The notes beneath the pieces were generated by a model, which saw only the letters and a list, made by a program, of their open reading frames with translations, ran no database searches and was not told the origin of the DNA. Positions 1 through 7,921 of a stretch of 51,939 nt of DNA are shown here, piece after piece. Origin of the DNA: Burkholderiales bacterium (GTDB lineage: Bacteria; Pseudomonadota; Gammaproteobacteria; Burkholderiales; Casimicrobiaceae). Location: the NCBI GenBank assembly GCA_905339295.1, contig CAJPFI010000025.1, forward strand, positions 1 through 51,939. Direction: 5' to 3'. Position numbers and translations under genes: made by a program. The first letter of the stretch is position 1; each line of letters begins with the position of its first letter.

Positions 1-50
1 GCGGTCGCGGCGAGCGCCGCGACGAGGAGGCCGGCGATGCGTGGCGACAT
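1..50 (-). CDS. N-terminus of an exported protein, cut by the window edge
   Basis: Only the first 16 codons are in the window. They read Met-Ser-Pro-Arg followed by a Leu/Val/Ala-rich stretch, the shape of a signal peptide. A CCGGAG sequence about 10 bases before the ATG can serve as ribosome binding site. The gene lies 61 bases downstream of the exported amidohydrolase on the same strand, so the two are probably co-transcribed. Nothing can be said about its function. Confidence 0.5.
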   Translation of the reverse strand, partial: MSPRIAGLLVAALAAT

Positions 51-111
51 GGTCGTTGCTCCGGAGGTGGCGGGACGGGGTCGGACCCTCGCGGCGCGGA
101 CGCGGGGGCGG

Positions 112-1569
112 CTAGCCGCCGCGCGCCTTGAGGGCGAGGAACTCGCGGCGCGTCTTCGGGCCGTAGGTGAGGAACGAGGGGTCGGGCCGCTCCCGGTAGT
201 TCTCGCGTTCCCGCGCCACGCGGTCGCGCGGCAGGTGGTGGCGCAGCACGTCGTCGCCCACCTTGTAGATCGCGAGCGCGTTGCGGCCGAACACTTTCGC
301 GCGGATTGCCGGCGTGAGCTTCGGGTAGCCGTGCCGCTCGACCAGCGCGTCGGCGATCTGGAACGTGCGGAACGCCTGGATCTGGTCCTGCGGCGACCCG
401 TACCAGATCGAATCGGTGCCCCACAGCACGTTGTCCTCGCCGACGTGCTTGAGCAGCTTGCCGATCGCGTGCGCCGCCGAGTCCGGGTCGCGCATCAGGA
501 AGCGCCAGGTCGACCCGAGTTCCGCGTAGACGTTGCCGCCGGGACGGATGCCGTTGTCGGCGAGGCTCGTGACCAGCGCGTCGATGCCGTCGCGGCGCCG
601 CGCGTCGTAGGGACCCTCGGGCCGGCCGGCGACGTAGCCAGAGTGGTAGACGAGGAACCTCAGGTCCGGATAGCGCCTCGCGGCGCGGCCGACATCGACG
701 CAGGTCGAGTGCTCGTAGCTCTCGCGCCCGAACGGGAGGCCCTTGTGCACGGCGATCGTCCGCACGCCGAGCCGGCGCGCGTTCTCGCACAGGCGCGACC
801 CGGTGTCGTCGTCGAGGAAGAAGCCCTTCCCGTCCGGCCCCCACTGCGTGTACGTCTTCCACGCCGACACGCGCCATCGCTCGGCGAGCAACGCCATCGC
901 GTCGAGGTCGCCCGGCTGGTTCGGGTTGACGCGCCCGTGCAGGAGCACGCGGTGCATCCCCTCCATCCGCTCGACGATCGCCGCGGTCGCCGCCGCCTCT
1001 TCGATCTTCAGCGGCTCGCGCTCGCGCGTCGACGGGACGAACGACAGCACGACGAGGTCGGTGTCCGAGTCGAGGAAGACGTCGCGCACGAACTGCTCCG
1101 GGCCGACGCACGCGAGGTGCGCAGTGCCGGGAGCGTCGGCGAGCGCGCATCCCGCCGCGCGCGCGAAGCCGCGGAAGCCTTCCGCGGCGCCGGGCGAGGC
1201 GCGCGTCCACGCGCCGCTCGGGTCGACGAAGTGACCCTGCACGTCGAAGACCAGCTCCCGCTTGTCCAGCGTCGAGCGCGCGAGCTGCATGTCCAGCGCC
1301 GCTTCGCGGTCGATCTCGTAGGCGCCGCCGCGGCGCCCGCGCGCGGCGTGCGCGGCGTTCATCGCGAGCAGCGTCGTCGCCACGCCGCACGCGGACACGA
1401 GGAACGCGCGACGCGTGAGCCCGAGCCGCCTGGCGTGAGCGCTCGCCGCCTGCATCGCGGCTTCGCGGGCCCTGCGGTGCACGGGCTCGAGCGGGATCGG
1501 TTCGAACTCGCCGTTCGTCGCCGTGTCGAGCTTGATCGGCAGCCGCCTGCCGTCGGGATCCTGGACCAT
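112..1569 (-). CDS. Exported amidohydrolase-2 family protein
   Basis: This 485-residue protein has a Tat-like signal: a twin-Arg LTRRAFLVS stretch followed by a hydrophobic segment ending in NAAHA. The rest looks like a TIM-barrel metal-dependent hydrolase of the amidohydrolase-2 (PF04909) type: DVQGHF near the start of the barrel, a long middle with AVHKGLPFG and FLVYHSGY, and a late WGTDSIWYGSP segment supplying the last metal Asp. The family hydrolyses or decarboxylates small cyclic or carboxylated substrates; the substrate here is unknown. The ATG at 1569 is preferred because the longer frame runs into the promoter region of the divergent transporter. The gene is divergent from the MFS transporter, which may move a related compound. 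Confidence 0.8.
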   Translation of the reverse strand: MVQDPDGRRLPIKLDTATNGEFEPIPLEPVHRRAREAAMQAASAHARRLGLTRRAFLVSACGVATTLLAMNAAHAARGRRGGAYEIDREAALDMQLARSTLDKRELVFDVQGHFVDPSGAWTRASPGAAEGFRGFARAAGCALADAPGTAHLACVGPEQFVRDVFLDSDTDLVVLSFVPSTREREPLKIEEAAATAAIVERMEGMHRVLLHGRVNPNQPGDLDAMALLAERWRVSAWKTYTQWGPDGKGFFLDDDTGSRLCENARRLGVRTIAVHKGLPFGRESYEHSTCVDVGRAARRYPDLRFLVYHSGYVAGRPEGPYDARRRDGIDALVTSLADNGIRPGGNVYAELGSTWRFLMRDPDSAAHAIGKLLKHVGEDNVLWGTDSIWYGSPQDQIQAFRTFQIADALVERHGYPKLTPAIRAKVFGRNALAIYKVGDDVLRHHLPRDRVARERENYRERPDPSFLTYGPKTRREFLALKARGG

Positions 1570-1693
1570 GCGAGTGAGTCCGCCGCCCCGGGCAAGGTCG
1601 GGGCGCGCGCCCACGCGAAGGATACCCCGGAGGTCGCGTCGCAGGTCGCCCGCCGGTGGGCACGCCGCTGCGCATCGGGAATAATCCGGGCCG

Positions 1694-2929
1694 ATGAGTG
1701 CCTCCGCCTCCGCCTCCGCGGCCCCGCCCGGCGCGGCCAACGCGCCGGTGCCGCGCGGCTACCGTACGTGGGTCGCGCTGGTGCAAGGGCTGATCGTCGT
1801 CGGATGGGCCATGTACGTGCTCTACCTGCCGGGACTCCTCAAGTCCGCCGGCATCGACGCGCGGCTCGCGATCGCGATCCTGATGCTCGACCAGGCGATC
1901 TTCGCCGCGTGCGACTGGGCCGCCGGCGCTTACGCGGACCGGCTGACCGGCAGCGCGCGGCGTCTCGGCCCGGCCGTCACCGCGGTCGCGCTCGTCTCCT
2001 CGGCCGCGATGCTCGCGCTGCCGACCGTGGCGAGGCTCGCCTCCCCCGCCGCGCTGATCGCGACGATCGTGGTCTGGACCGCGGCCTCGTCCGCGCTGCG
2101 CGCGCCGGTGTTCGCCCTGCTCGGGCGTGTTTCCGGCATCGCCAACAAGTCCGGACCGGTCGGCATGGCGTTCGTCGGCCTGTCGATCGCCAGTGCGCTC
2201 ACGCCGCTCGTCACGACCGCACTCGCGGGGCTCGACCCGGCGTTGCCGCTCGGGATCGGGGCGATCGCGCTGGCGGCGGCCGCCCTGTTCGCCACCCGCA
2301 TCGAGTCGCGCTTCCCTGCGCCCGGCGTCGCGACCGGCGAGGCCACTCCCGCGTCGGCGACGCGCTGGGTCGCGCTCGTGGTGCTGCTCGCCGCGATCGG
2401 CATGCAGGTCCAGACGGCGATCCTGAGCAAGCCGGCGTACGTGCGTCTCGCGGGACCCGACGCCAACCTGTGGCTGCCGACGTTCTGGATCGGCTTCGCG
2501 TTCGCGCTGCCGCTGGCGGTGCGGGTCGCGCGCGGCGCCACGCCTCTGGCGCATGCGTCGATCGCGATCCTGGTCGGCGCGGCGATGCTGGCCGTCGCGT
2601 CGCGCGCGCCGTCGCTCGCCGTGCTCGTGGCGACGCAACTCGTCGCCGGCGGCGCGTGGGGTGTGCTGACGACGGTCCTGGTCTCGGCCGCGCTGGCGCT
2701 GGGCGGCGCGTCGGGCACCGGGACGGCGGCCGGCATGGTGTTCGCGGCGCTCGCAATGGCCGCCCTGGTGCGGCTGGGGCTCGTCGCGGCGGGCATCGCG
2801 CCGGCGCCGATCGTGGCCTGGCTGCCGGTGGTCGCGTGGGTCGCGGCCGGCGCACTGCTGGTGGCGCGGGCGCGCACGACCGACGCGCTGCTCGCGGTGT
2901 CGGACGTCCGGGCGATCCGGGCCGGCTAG
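1694..2929 (+). CDS. MFS transporter
   Basis: This 411-residue protein is almost entirely hydrophobic, with about 12 predicted membrane spans after a short Ala/Ser/Pro-rich cytoplasmic start. A short loop with DWAAGAYADRL after the second span resembles the conserved loop 2-3 motif of the major facilitator superfamily, and a SGIANKSGPVGMAF stretch in the middle of the N-terminal half fits a helix 5 region. It should sit in the inner membrane and move a small solute by ion coupling. No substrate signature is visible. It is divergently transcribed from the exported amidohydrolase across a 124-base gap, which suggests shared control. Confidence 0.75.
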   Translation: MSASASASAAPPGAANAPVPRGYRTWVALVQGLIVVGWAMYVLYLPGLLKSAGIDARLAIAILMLDQAIFAACDWAAGAYADRLTGSARRLGPAVTAVALVSSAAMLALPTVARLASPAALIATIVVWTAASSALRAPVFALLGRVSGIANKSGPVGMAFVGLSIASALTPLVTTALAGLDPALPLGIGAIALAAAALFATRIESRFPAPGVATGEATPASATRWVALVVLLAAIGMQVQTAILSKPAYVRLAGPDANLWLPTFWIGFAFALPLAVRVARGATPLAHASIAILVGAAMLAVASRAPSLAVLVATQLVAGGAWGVLTTVLVSAALALGGASGTGTAAGMVFAALAMAALVRLGLVAAGIAPAPIVAWLPVVAWVAAGALLVARARTTDALLAVSDVRAIRAG

Positions 2930-3375
2930 CGCCGGCGGATCGGCAGATTGGCCCGGGTGCGCGAGAAGCGCGCGGCGACCCGCAGCATTGTGGTGAAACC
3001 AGCGACGGCAATCGCGAGCGTCGGCAACGCGTGCATGGCGAAGCTGGCCCAACCCGGCCGCGCCGGGCAATCCATGCCGAGGACGCTCGCGGGCACGTCA
3101 CGCACGTGCGGCCGGAACCCGCACGCCGAATCCCGCGCGGACGGCTGGGCCGGCGGACGGGTCCGGATCGACGGCATCGGCCCGCGGGAGCCGCCGGCGG
3201 CAGGACGGGGGGTCCGCCGACGCTTCCGGCCAGCGTCCGGGGCTCGAGGCGTCCTCCGGCGTGGCGCGGATGCCGCATCGGTGCACGCCGGAGCGCGCCG
3301 CAGGTGCAGGCCGGCGTCGAATCCGGACCGACTATGCTATTGTCATAGCGTCCGATTCCTGTGGATTCGCTTGCG
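2930..3375. other. Intergenic stretch, no convincing gene
   Basis: Frames through this stretch are rich in Arg, Pro and Gly and look like shadows. A 36-codon minus-strand frame ending at 2926 encodes a short hydrophobic segment and a basic tail (from Met at 3036). It could be a small membrane protein, but nothing else supports it. A 19-base dyad-like element at 3332-3350 lies just before the next gene and is listed separately. Confidence 0.4.
3332..3350. promoter_or_regulatory. Dyad element shared with 17035-17053
   Basis: The 19 bases begin and end with CTATG/CATAG-type half sites around ATTG. They match 15 of 19 positions of the element at 17035-17053. The element sits 26 bases before the ATG at 3376 and contains TGCTATTGT, which could also be an extended -10 (TGnTATAAT-like). 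It may be an operator, a promoter or both. Confidence 0.35.
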
Positions 3376-4011
3376 ATGAGCCGACGCACACTCGTCACCG
3401 ACCGGCGCTACTTCGGGCTGGATCCGATCTCGCTTCGCGCGGCGGCCTGTCGCGTCGCCGCGCGCGTTGCCGGCCTGTCCCCGGAGCGCGCCCGCGTGCG
3501 CGGCGCGTTCCTGCGACAGGATTTCGGCGTCGACACCGTCGACGGCCGCGCGCTGCTCGACGGGCTCTGCGCGGACGGGGCCCTCGCGCGACACGCCGGT
3601 CCGACCTCCGATTTCATCGTCATGCCGCGCCTGCTCGAGTACGCGGCCGCGCGCGTGGTCGAGCCGATGCCGCGCATCAAGGCGAAGCAGGTCCTCGCGA
3701 GGGCGTGCGAGCTGGCCGAGCGCGTCAACCGCGAATGGGGCCGCAACCCGCTCGAGATCGCCCTGGTCGTGCCGTACGGCTGCTACCTCGGGCGCGACCA
3801 CCGGCTCGACGAGCTTCCCATCGCGCTCGTCGTGCGCGCGAGGCCCGAGGCGCGGCGCGCGCGCTGGAACCGGATGAGCAAGCAGGACGGTGCACGCGGC
3901 CTGCGCGAGTCGTTCGCGACGCTCTCGACTTTCGTGCGCATCCGACTGGTCACCGAGCTCGATGCCGTGCCGCGCCCGTTCACCGTCGCCTGGCAGGCCG
4001 ACGACGACTGA
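3376..4011 (+). CDS. Nucleotidyltransferase-like protein with N-terminal winged-helix-like region
   Basis: This 211-residue protein is not a standard family I can name. Its first third (about residues 15-85) has the helix pattern of a winged-helix region, ending in a FIVMPRLLEYA segment. The middle, LEIALVVPYGCYLGRDHRLDEL followed by IALVVR, has the strand-turn-strand layout of a minimal nucleotidyltransferase, in which GSx(A)RG is followed by an acidic DxD. Here the Gly-Ser is replaced by Gly-Cys and the second acidic pair is missing (PIALVV), so catalysis is doubtful. The ATG at 3376 is preferred over the GTG at 3361. The 3' end overlaps the next gene by about 50 bases. Confidence 0.55.
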   Translation: MSRRTLVTDRRYFGLDPISLRAAACRVAARVAGLSPERARVRGAFLRQDFGVDTVDGRALLDGLCADGALARHAGPTSDFIVMPRLLEYAAARVVEPMPRIKAKQVLARACELAERVNREWGRNPLEIALVVPYGCYLGRDHRLDELPIALVVRARPEARRARWNRMSKQDGARGLRESFATLSTFVRIRLVTELDAVPRPFTVAWQADDD

Positions 4012-5509
4012 CGCGCGCGCCGCGCCCGAGCGACGCCGCGTCGAGGCGCGCGTCGGGTCTCTGACGCGGGTCCTGTCGCGCGCGCTGCTGGCGCTGGCGC
4101 CGGTCGCCGGGTTCGCCGCGCCCTCGATCGGCGGCTGCCCCGTGTTCCCGGCGGACAACGTCTGGAACGTGCGCGTCGACACGCTTCCGGTGCATCCGCA
4201 ATCGGACGCGCGGGTCGCGACGATCGGCGCGGTCAGGCCGCTCCACCCGGACTTCGGCACCTTCTACGCCGGCGCGCCGAACGGCATCGCGTTCGTGGTC
4301 GTGCAAAGCGGCAGTGCCGGCGCGACGGTCACCTTCGATTTCGACGACGAGAGCGACCCCGGGCCGTACCCGATCCCGCCCGACCCGCCGATCGAGGGCG
4401 GAAGCGCGTCGAACGGCGACCGCCACGCGCTGATCGTCGAGGCGGGCCGTTGCCGGCTCTACGAGCTCTACGCAGCCTGGCCGAACGACGACGGCACGTG
4501 GCGCGCGGGCTCCGGCGCCATCTTCGACCTCGCGAGGAATGCGCTGCGCCCGGCGACGTGGACGTCCGCCGACGCAGCCGGGCTTGCGATCCTGCCCGGA
4601 CTCGCGCGCTTCGACGAGGCGGCGGCGGGCGAGGTGGCGCACGCGCTGCGTTTCACCGCGCCGCAGACGCGGGCGGCGTTCGTGTGGCCGGCACGTCACG
4701 AGGCGTCGAGCCTCGACGGCGCGAACTATCCGCCGATGGGCCAGCGCTTCCGGCTCAAGGCCGGCGTCGACGTTGCGGGCTTTCCTGCGTCGGTGCAGCC
4801 GATCCTGCGCGCGCTCAAGCGCTACGGCATGATGCTCGCCGACAACGGCTCGCCGTGGTACCTGTCCGGTGCGCCGGACCCGCGCTGGAACGACGACGAG
4901 CTGCACGCGCTGGCGGCGCTGGCCGGCGCCGACTTCGAGGCCGTCGACGTCTCGTCGCTTGGGGTCGATCCCGACGCCGGCGCGACGCGTGCCGGCACGC
5001 CGGCGGGCGGGCGCACGGCGATCGAGTTCCACCGCGCGTCGGCCGACCACTCCTTCGTGTCGTCGGATGCCGCCGAGATCGCCGCGCTCGACGCCGGCGT
5101 GTTCGCCGGCTGGACGCGCACCGGCGAGTCGTTCGGCGTCGAGCCCGCCGGCACCCGCTCGGGCGCGCAACGCACGCCGGTGTGCCGGTTCTACGGCCGC
5201 CCCGAGGCCGGTCTCGACTCGCACTTCTTCTCGGCCTCGCCCGCCGAGTGCCGGCAGGTGATCGACCGCTATGGCGCCGACTGGCAACTCGAGTCGCCGG
5301 AGGTGTTCGTCGTGGCGTTGCCCGACGCGGCCTCCGGTGCATGCCCGACGGGCACCGTGCCGCTCTACCGCGTGTTCAACGGGCGGCGCGATGCGAACCA
5401 CCGCTACACGGTGTCGCCCGCACTGCGCGCACGGATGGTCGCGGCGGGAGGGATCGCCGAGGGCTACGGACCCGACGCGGTCGCGATGTGCGCGCCCGCG
5501 CCGCCCTGA
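3962..5509 (+). CDS. Secreted protein with C-terminal DUF5648-type repeats
   Basis: The mature protein appears to start after a hydrophobic LLALAPVAGFAAP stretch, a likely signal-peptide core. The N-terminal two thirds begin with CPVFPADNVWNV and contain DESDPGPYPIPPDPPIEGG, CRLYELYAAWP and WTSADAAGL, a conserved secreted-protein pattern without a named function. The last 150 residues carry DUF5648-like units (FHRASADHSFVSS, CRFYGRPEAGLDSHFFSAS, YRVFNGRRDANHRYT), a repeat common in exported proteins of soil bacteria. The start is uncertain: only the ATG at 3962 and a GTG at 3890 lie upstream of the signal, and both overlap the preceding gene. A CTG start nearer 4061 would place the signal peptide at the very N-terminus. 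Confidence 0.7.
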   Translation: MPCRARSPSPGRPTTTDARAAPERRRVEARVGSLTRVLSRALLALAPVAGFAAPSIGGCPVFPADNVWNVRVDTLPVHPQSDARVATIGAVRPLHPDFGTFYAGAPNGIAFVVVQSGSAGATVTFDFDDESDPGPYPIPPDPPIEGGSASNGDRHALIVEAGRCRLYELYAAWPNDDGTWRAGSGAIFDLARNALRPATWTSADAAGLAILPGLARFDEAAAGEVAHALRFTAPQTRAAFVWPARHEASSLDGANYPPMGQRFRLKAGVDVAGFPASVQPILRALKRYGMMLADNGSPWYLSGAPDPRWNDDELHALAALAGADFEAVDVSSLGVDPDAGATRAGTPAGGRTAIEFHRASADHSFVSSDAAEIAALDAGVFAGWTRTGESFGVEPAGTRSGAQRTPVCRFYGRPEAGLDSHFFSASPAECRQVIDRYGADWQLESPEVFVVALPDAASGACPTGTVPLYRVFNGRRDANHRYTVSPALRARMVAAGGIAEGYGPDAVAMCAPAPP

Positions 5510-5559
5510 CGCGGCGCCGCCTGGTCTACAGTAGCGGGCCGTCCTCCCGGTCCGCCGCC

Positions 5560-6126
5560 ATGACGCTGCTCGTCGCCGGTCTCGTCCTGTTCCTCGGTAT
5601 CCACCTCCTGCCGACGCTTCCTCGCCTGCGCGCGGCGCTCGTCTCGCGCGCGGGCGACCGCGGCTACAGGATCGCGTTCTCCGTCGCCTCGGCGGTCGGG
5701 CTCGTGATGATCGTCGCCGGCTTCGGTCGAGCGCCGCGCGCCGAGGCGCTGTTCGCGCCGTCGCCGCTCGCCGTCTCCGCGGCGCCCTGGGCGATGGCGC
5801 TGGCGTTCACGCTGTTCGCCGCCGCGAACCTGCGCGGGCACCTGCGCCGCATCGTGCGGCACCCGATGCTCGCCGGCACGATCGTGTGGTCGGGCGTGCA
5901 TCTCGCCGCGAACGGCAAGGTCGCGAGCTCCGTGCTGTTCGGCGCCTTCCTCGCCTGGGCGCTCGTCGACCTCGCGTCCGCGATCCGGCGCCGTGCCGTG
6001 CGCACGTTCGCGCCGCGGATCACGCACGACGCCATCGCGGTCGCGGCGGGCATTGCGGCCATGCTGGCCTTCGCGATGCTCCACCGCGTGCTGTTCGGCG
6101 TGCGCGTCGTTCCGTTCGGGCTGTAA
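5560..6126 (+). CDS. nnrU: NnrU family membrane protein
   Basis: This 188-residue protein has about five to six membrane spans. The features of the NnrU family are visible: an opening LVLFLGIHLLP segment with a conserved His, RGYRIAFS-like text after the first loop (GDRGYRIAFSV) and a central RHPMLAGTIVWSGVHLAANG. NnrU was first linked to nitric oxide and nitrite metabolism, but relatives occur in many genomes with no denitrification genes, and none are seen here. The stop is 3 bases before the next ATG, so it is probably translated together with the BrkB-like gene. Confidence 0.85.
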   Translation: MTLLVAGLVLFLGIHLLPTLPRLRAALVSRAGDRGYRIAFSVASAVGLVMIVAGFGRAPRAEALFAPSPLAVSAAPWAMALAFTLFAAANLRGHLRRIVRHPMLAGTIVWSGVHLAANGKVASSVLFGAFLAWALVDLASAIRRRAVRTFAPRITHDAIAVAAGIAAMLAFAMLHRVLFGVRVVPFGL

Positions 6127-6129
6127 CGC

Positions 6130-7077
6130 ATGACGCGCGCGAGCGACACGCCGTCGATTCCCGCCCCGCCGGCGGCGACGCGCCTGCGCAGCTACGTCTC
6201 CCCCGCGGTCGGGATCGCGCGCCACCCGTGGCCGTTCGTCGTCGAGGTCTTCCGCGAGTTCGGACGCAATCACGGGCTGCTCCTCGCCGGCGCGGTCGCC
6301 TACTACATGCTGCTGTCGATCGTGCCGCTCCTGATCCTGCTGGTCGTGGCGATCTCGCACGTGCTCGACCCGGCGGCGCTGATGGACACGCTGGCGCGCT
6401 ACCTCGACCTCATCGTGCCAGGCCAGGCCGAGCCGATCGTCACCGACCTGGCCGGATTCGTCCGCCAGGGAGCGGTGGTTTCGGGCGTGATCGTCGCCAC
6501 GCTGCTGTTCTTCAGCTCGCTCGCCTTCGGCGTGCTGGAGAACGCGTTCGCGGTGATCTTCCACCACCGGCGCCGCGAACGGAAGCGCAGCTGGCTCACC
6601 TCCGCGCTGATTCCCTACGCGTTCATCGCCGTCCTCGGCGTCGCGTTCATCGTGATCACGGTCGTGTCCGGCGCGCTGCAGGTACTCGCGGTGAGCGAGA
6701 TACAGCTGTTCGGCAAGCTCCGCACGTTCGGCGCGCTGTCGGTGTGGATCGTCTACCTGGTCGGCGTCGCAGGCGAGATCCTGCTTCTCACCGCGATCTA
6801 CCTCGTGATGCCCGCCGGCCGGCTGCGGCCCAGGCACGCGCTCATCGGCGGCGTCGTCGCAGGCATCCTGTGGGAGCTGACGCGCCACGTGCTGGTCTGG
6901 TACTTCGCGACGATGTCGCAGATCAGCGTCGTCTACGGCTCGTTCGCGACGACCATCGCGATCCTGCTCTCGTTCGAGATCGGCGCGACCGTGCTCCTGC
7001 TCGGGGCGCAGGTGATCGCGATCTACGAGCGGCGCGTGCGGCGCGCCGGGGGCGTCCTGCCGGCTCCCCAAGCCTGA
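6130..7077 (+). CDS. YihY/BrkB family inner-membrane protein
   Basis: This 315-residue protein has six predicted spans and the sequence layout of the YihY/virulence factor BrkB family: an early FREFGRNHGLLLAGAVAYYMLLSIVPLL segment (positions about 40-65), PAGRLRPRHALIGGVVAGILWE in the second half, and a final VYGSFATTIAILLSFEIGATVLLLGAQ. Members are often misnamed ribonuclease BN. Their true role is unclear; BrkB is linked to serum resistance in Bordetella, and others have been proposed as transporters. It follows nnrU with a 3-base gap. Confidence 0.88.
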   Translation: MTRASDTPSIPAPPAATRLRSYVSPAVGIARHPWPFVVEVFREFGRNHGLLLAGAVAYYMLLSIVPLLILLVVAISHVLDPAALMDTLARYLDLIVPGQAEPIVTDLAGFVRQGAVVSGVIVATLLFFSSLAFGVLENAFAVIFHHRRRERKRSWLTSALIPYAFIAVLGVAFIVITVVSGALQVLAVSEIQLFGKLRTFGALSVWIVYLVGVAGEILLLTAIYLVMPAGRLRPRHALIGGVVAGILWELTRHVLVWYFATMSQISVVYGSFATTIAILLSFEIGATVLLLGAQVIAIYERRVRRAGGVLPAPQA

Positions 7078-7086
7078 CGGCGGGGC

Positions 7087-7114
7087 TTGCGGTCCGGCGC
7101 CGCGCAGGTAAGAT
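7087..7114 (+). promoter_or_regulatory. Possible sigma70-like promoter of the 7184 gene
   Basis: TTGCGG (7087-7092) and TAAGAT (7109-7114) are separated by 16 bases, and the coding region begins 69 bases after the -10 hexamer. The -10 has five of six consensus bases; the -35 keeps only TTG and is weak. This would make the secreted-protein gene independent of the nnrU-brkB pair. Confidence 0.35.
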
Positions 7115-7183
7115 TCGCCCGGTTCGGAGGCGCTTCGGCCACGTCCGAGCGGGCGACAGACCCGCGCCACCTCGGGAGCCACC

Positions 7184-7921
7184 ATGCTGTCTCGCCTGCA
7201 CGCGGCGCGGTTCGACCTGCGCGCCCTCGCGCGCCTGCTGACCTTCCTCCTCGTCGTAACGCTGCCGGGCGTCCCGGCGCCGGCGCGTGCCGCCGTGTCG
7301 CCGTTCCCGCCGATCTCGATCGGGACGATCCCCACCGGAGGCACGATCTCGGGCGACATCGTTCTGCCGCTCGTCATCCCGTTCTCGGCGATCCCGGCCT
7401 CGCTCGACGCGACCGTCCTCTACGACACCGTCACGCCCGCCGAGATCCTCGCGCTGTCGCTGCTCGGGCTTTCCGTGCCGGTCACGGTCGGCCAGGTCAA
7501 GTCGACGTTCCCGGCGTGGACCGTTTCCATCGCGATCCCCGTCGTTCAGCTCGACAGCCCGACGGGGGCCTTCCAGATGTCGGACCTGGGCTGCACGGCC
7601 GCGAACTGCAGCTATCGCGTGACGTTCCACCCGGTCACGCCGGGAACGCACACCGCGCAGTTCACTGCCGACGTGGCAAGCATCACGATCCAGGATGGCG
7701 GCGCGCTCGGCGTGCTCGTGAACGCGTTCCTGCCGTTCACGCTGGGCCTGATCAATGCAATGCTCGTGCTCGACCTGGTCGGCGCGGCGGTCTCGGCGCC
7801 GGTCCCTGTGCCGGGTCCCGGCATTCCGGAAATCGCCGTGCTCGCCGCGCTGCTCGCGACCGCCGGCGCGCTCGCGCTCGTGCGCAGGCGACCTCAGCGA
7901 CGGCAGGCGGGAGGCAGGTAG
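7184..7921 (+). CDS. Secreted protein with exosortase/IPTL-CTERM-like tail
   Basis: This 245-residue protein starts with a basic region and a clear signal peptide (LLTFLLVVTLPGVPAPARA). The body is Ser/Thr/Pro/Val-rich and looks like beta-structure, with one DLGCTAANCSYRVTF segment holding two close Cys. The C-terminus has three parts in order: a Pro-rich IPE motif, a 20-residue hydrophobic span and an Arg cluster (RRRPQRR). That is the layout of PEP-CTERM and IPTL-CTERM sorting signals, which are cleaved by exosortase or archaeosortase-like enzymes. No sortase is encoded in this window. The final 28 bases overlap the convergent gene that ends at 7894. Confidence 0.65.
   Translation: MLSRLHAARFDLRALARLLTFLLVVTLPGVPAPARAAVSPFPPISIGTIPTGGTISGDIVLPLVIPFSAIPASLDATVLYDTVTPAEILALSLLGLSVPVTVGQVKSTFPAWTVSIAIPVVQLDSPTGAFQMSDLGCTAANCSYRVTFHPVTPGTHTAQFTADVASITIQDGGALGVLVNAFLPFTLGLINAMLVLDLVGAAVSAPVPVPGPGIPEIAVLAALLATAGALALVRRRPQRRQAGGR

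Noticed and set aside
2926-3036. 36-codon minus-strand frame with a hydrophobic stretch
   Set aside because: Too short to judge. It shares its end with the MFS stop and has no clear ribosome site.
37-3348. Long open frames antisense or shifted to the amidohydrolase, MFS and other genes
   Set aside because: They are rich in Arg, Ala and Pro, have no motifs and overlap genes with clear domains. Long stop-free frames are expected in DNA this GC-rich.
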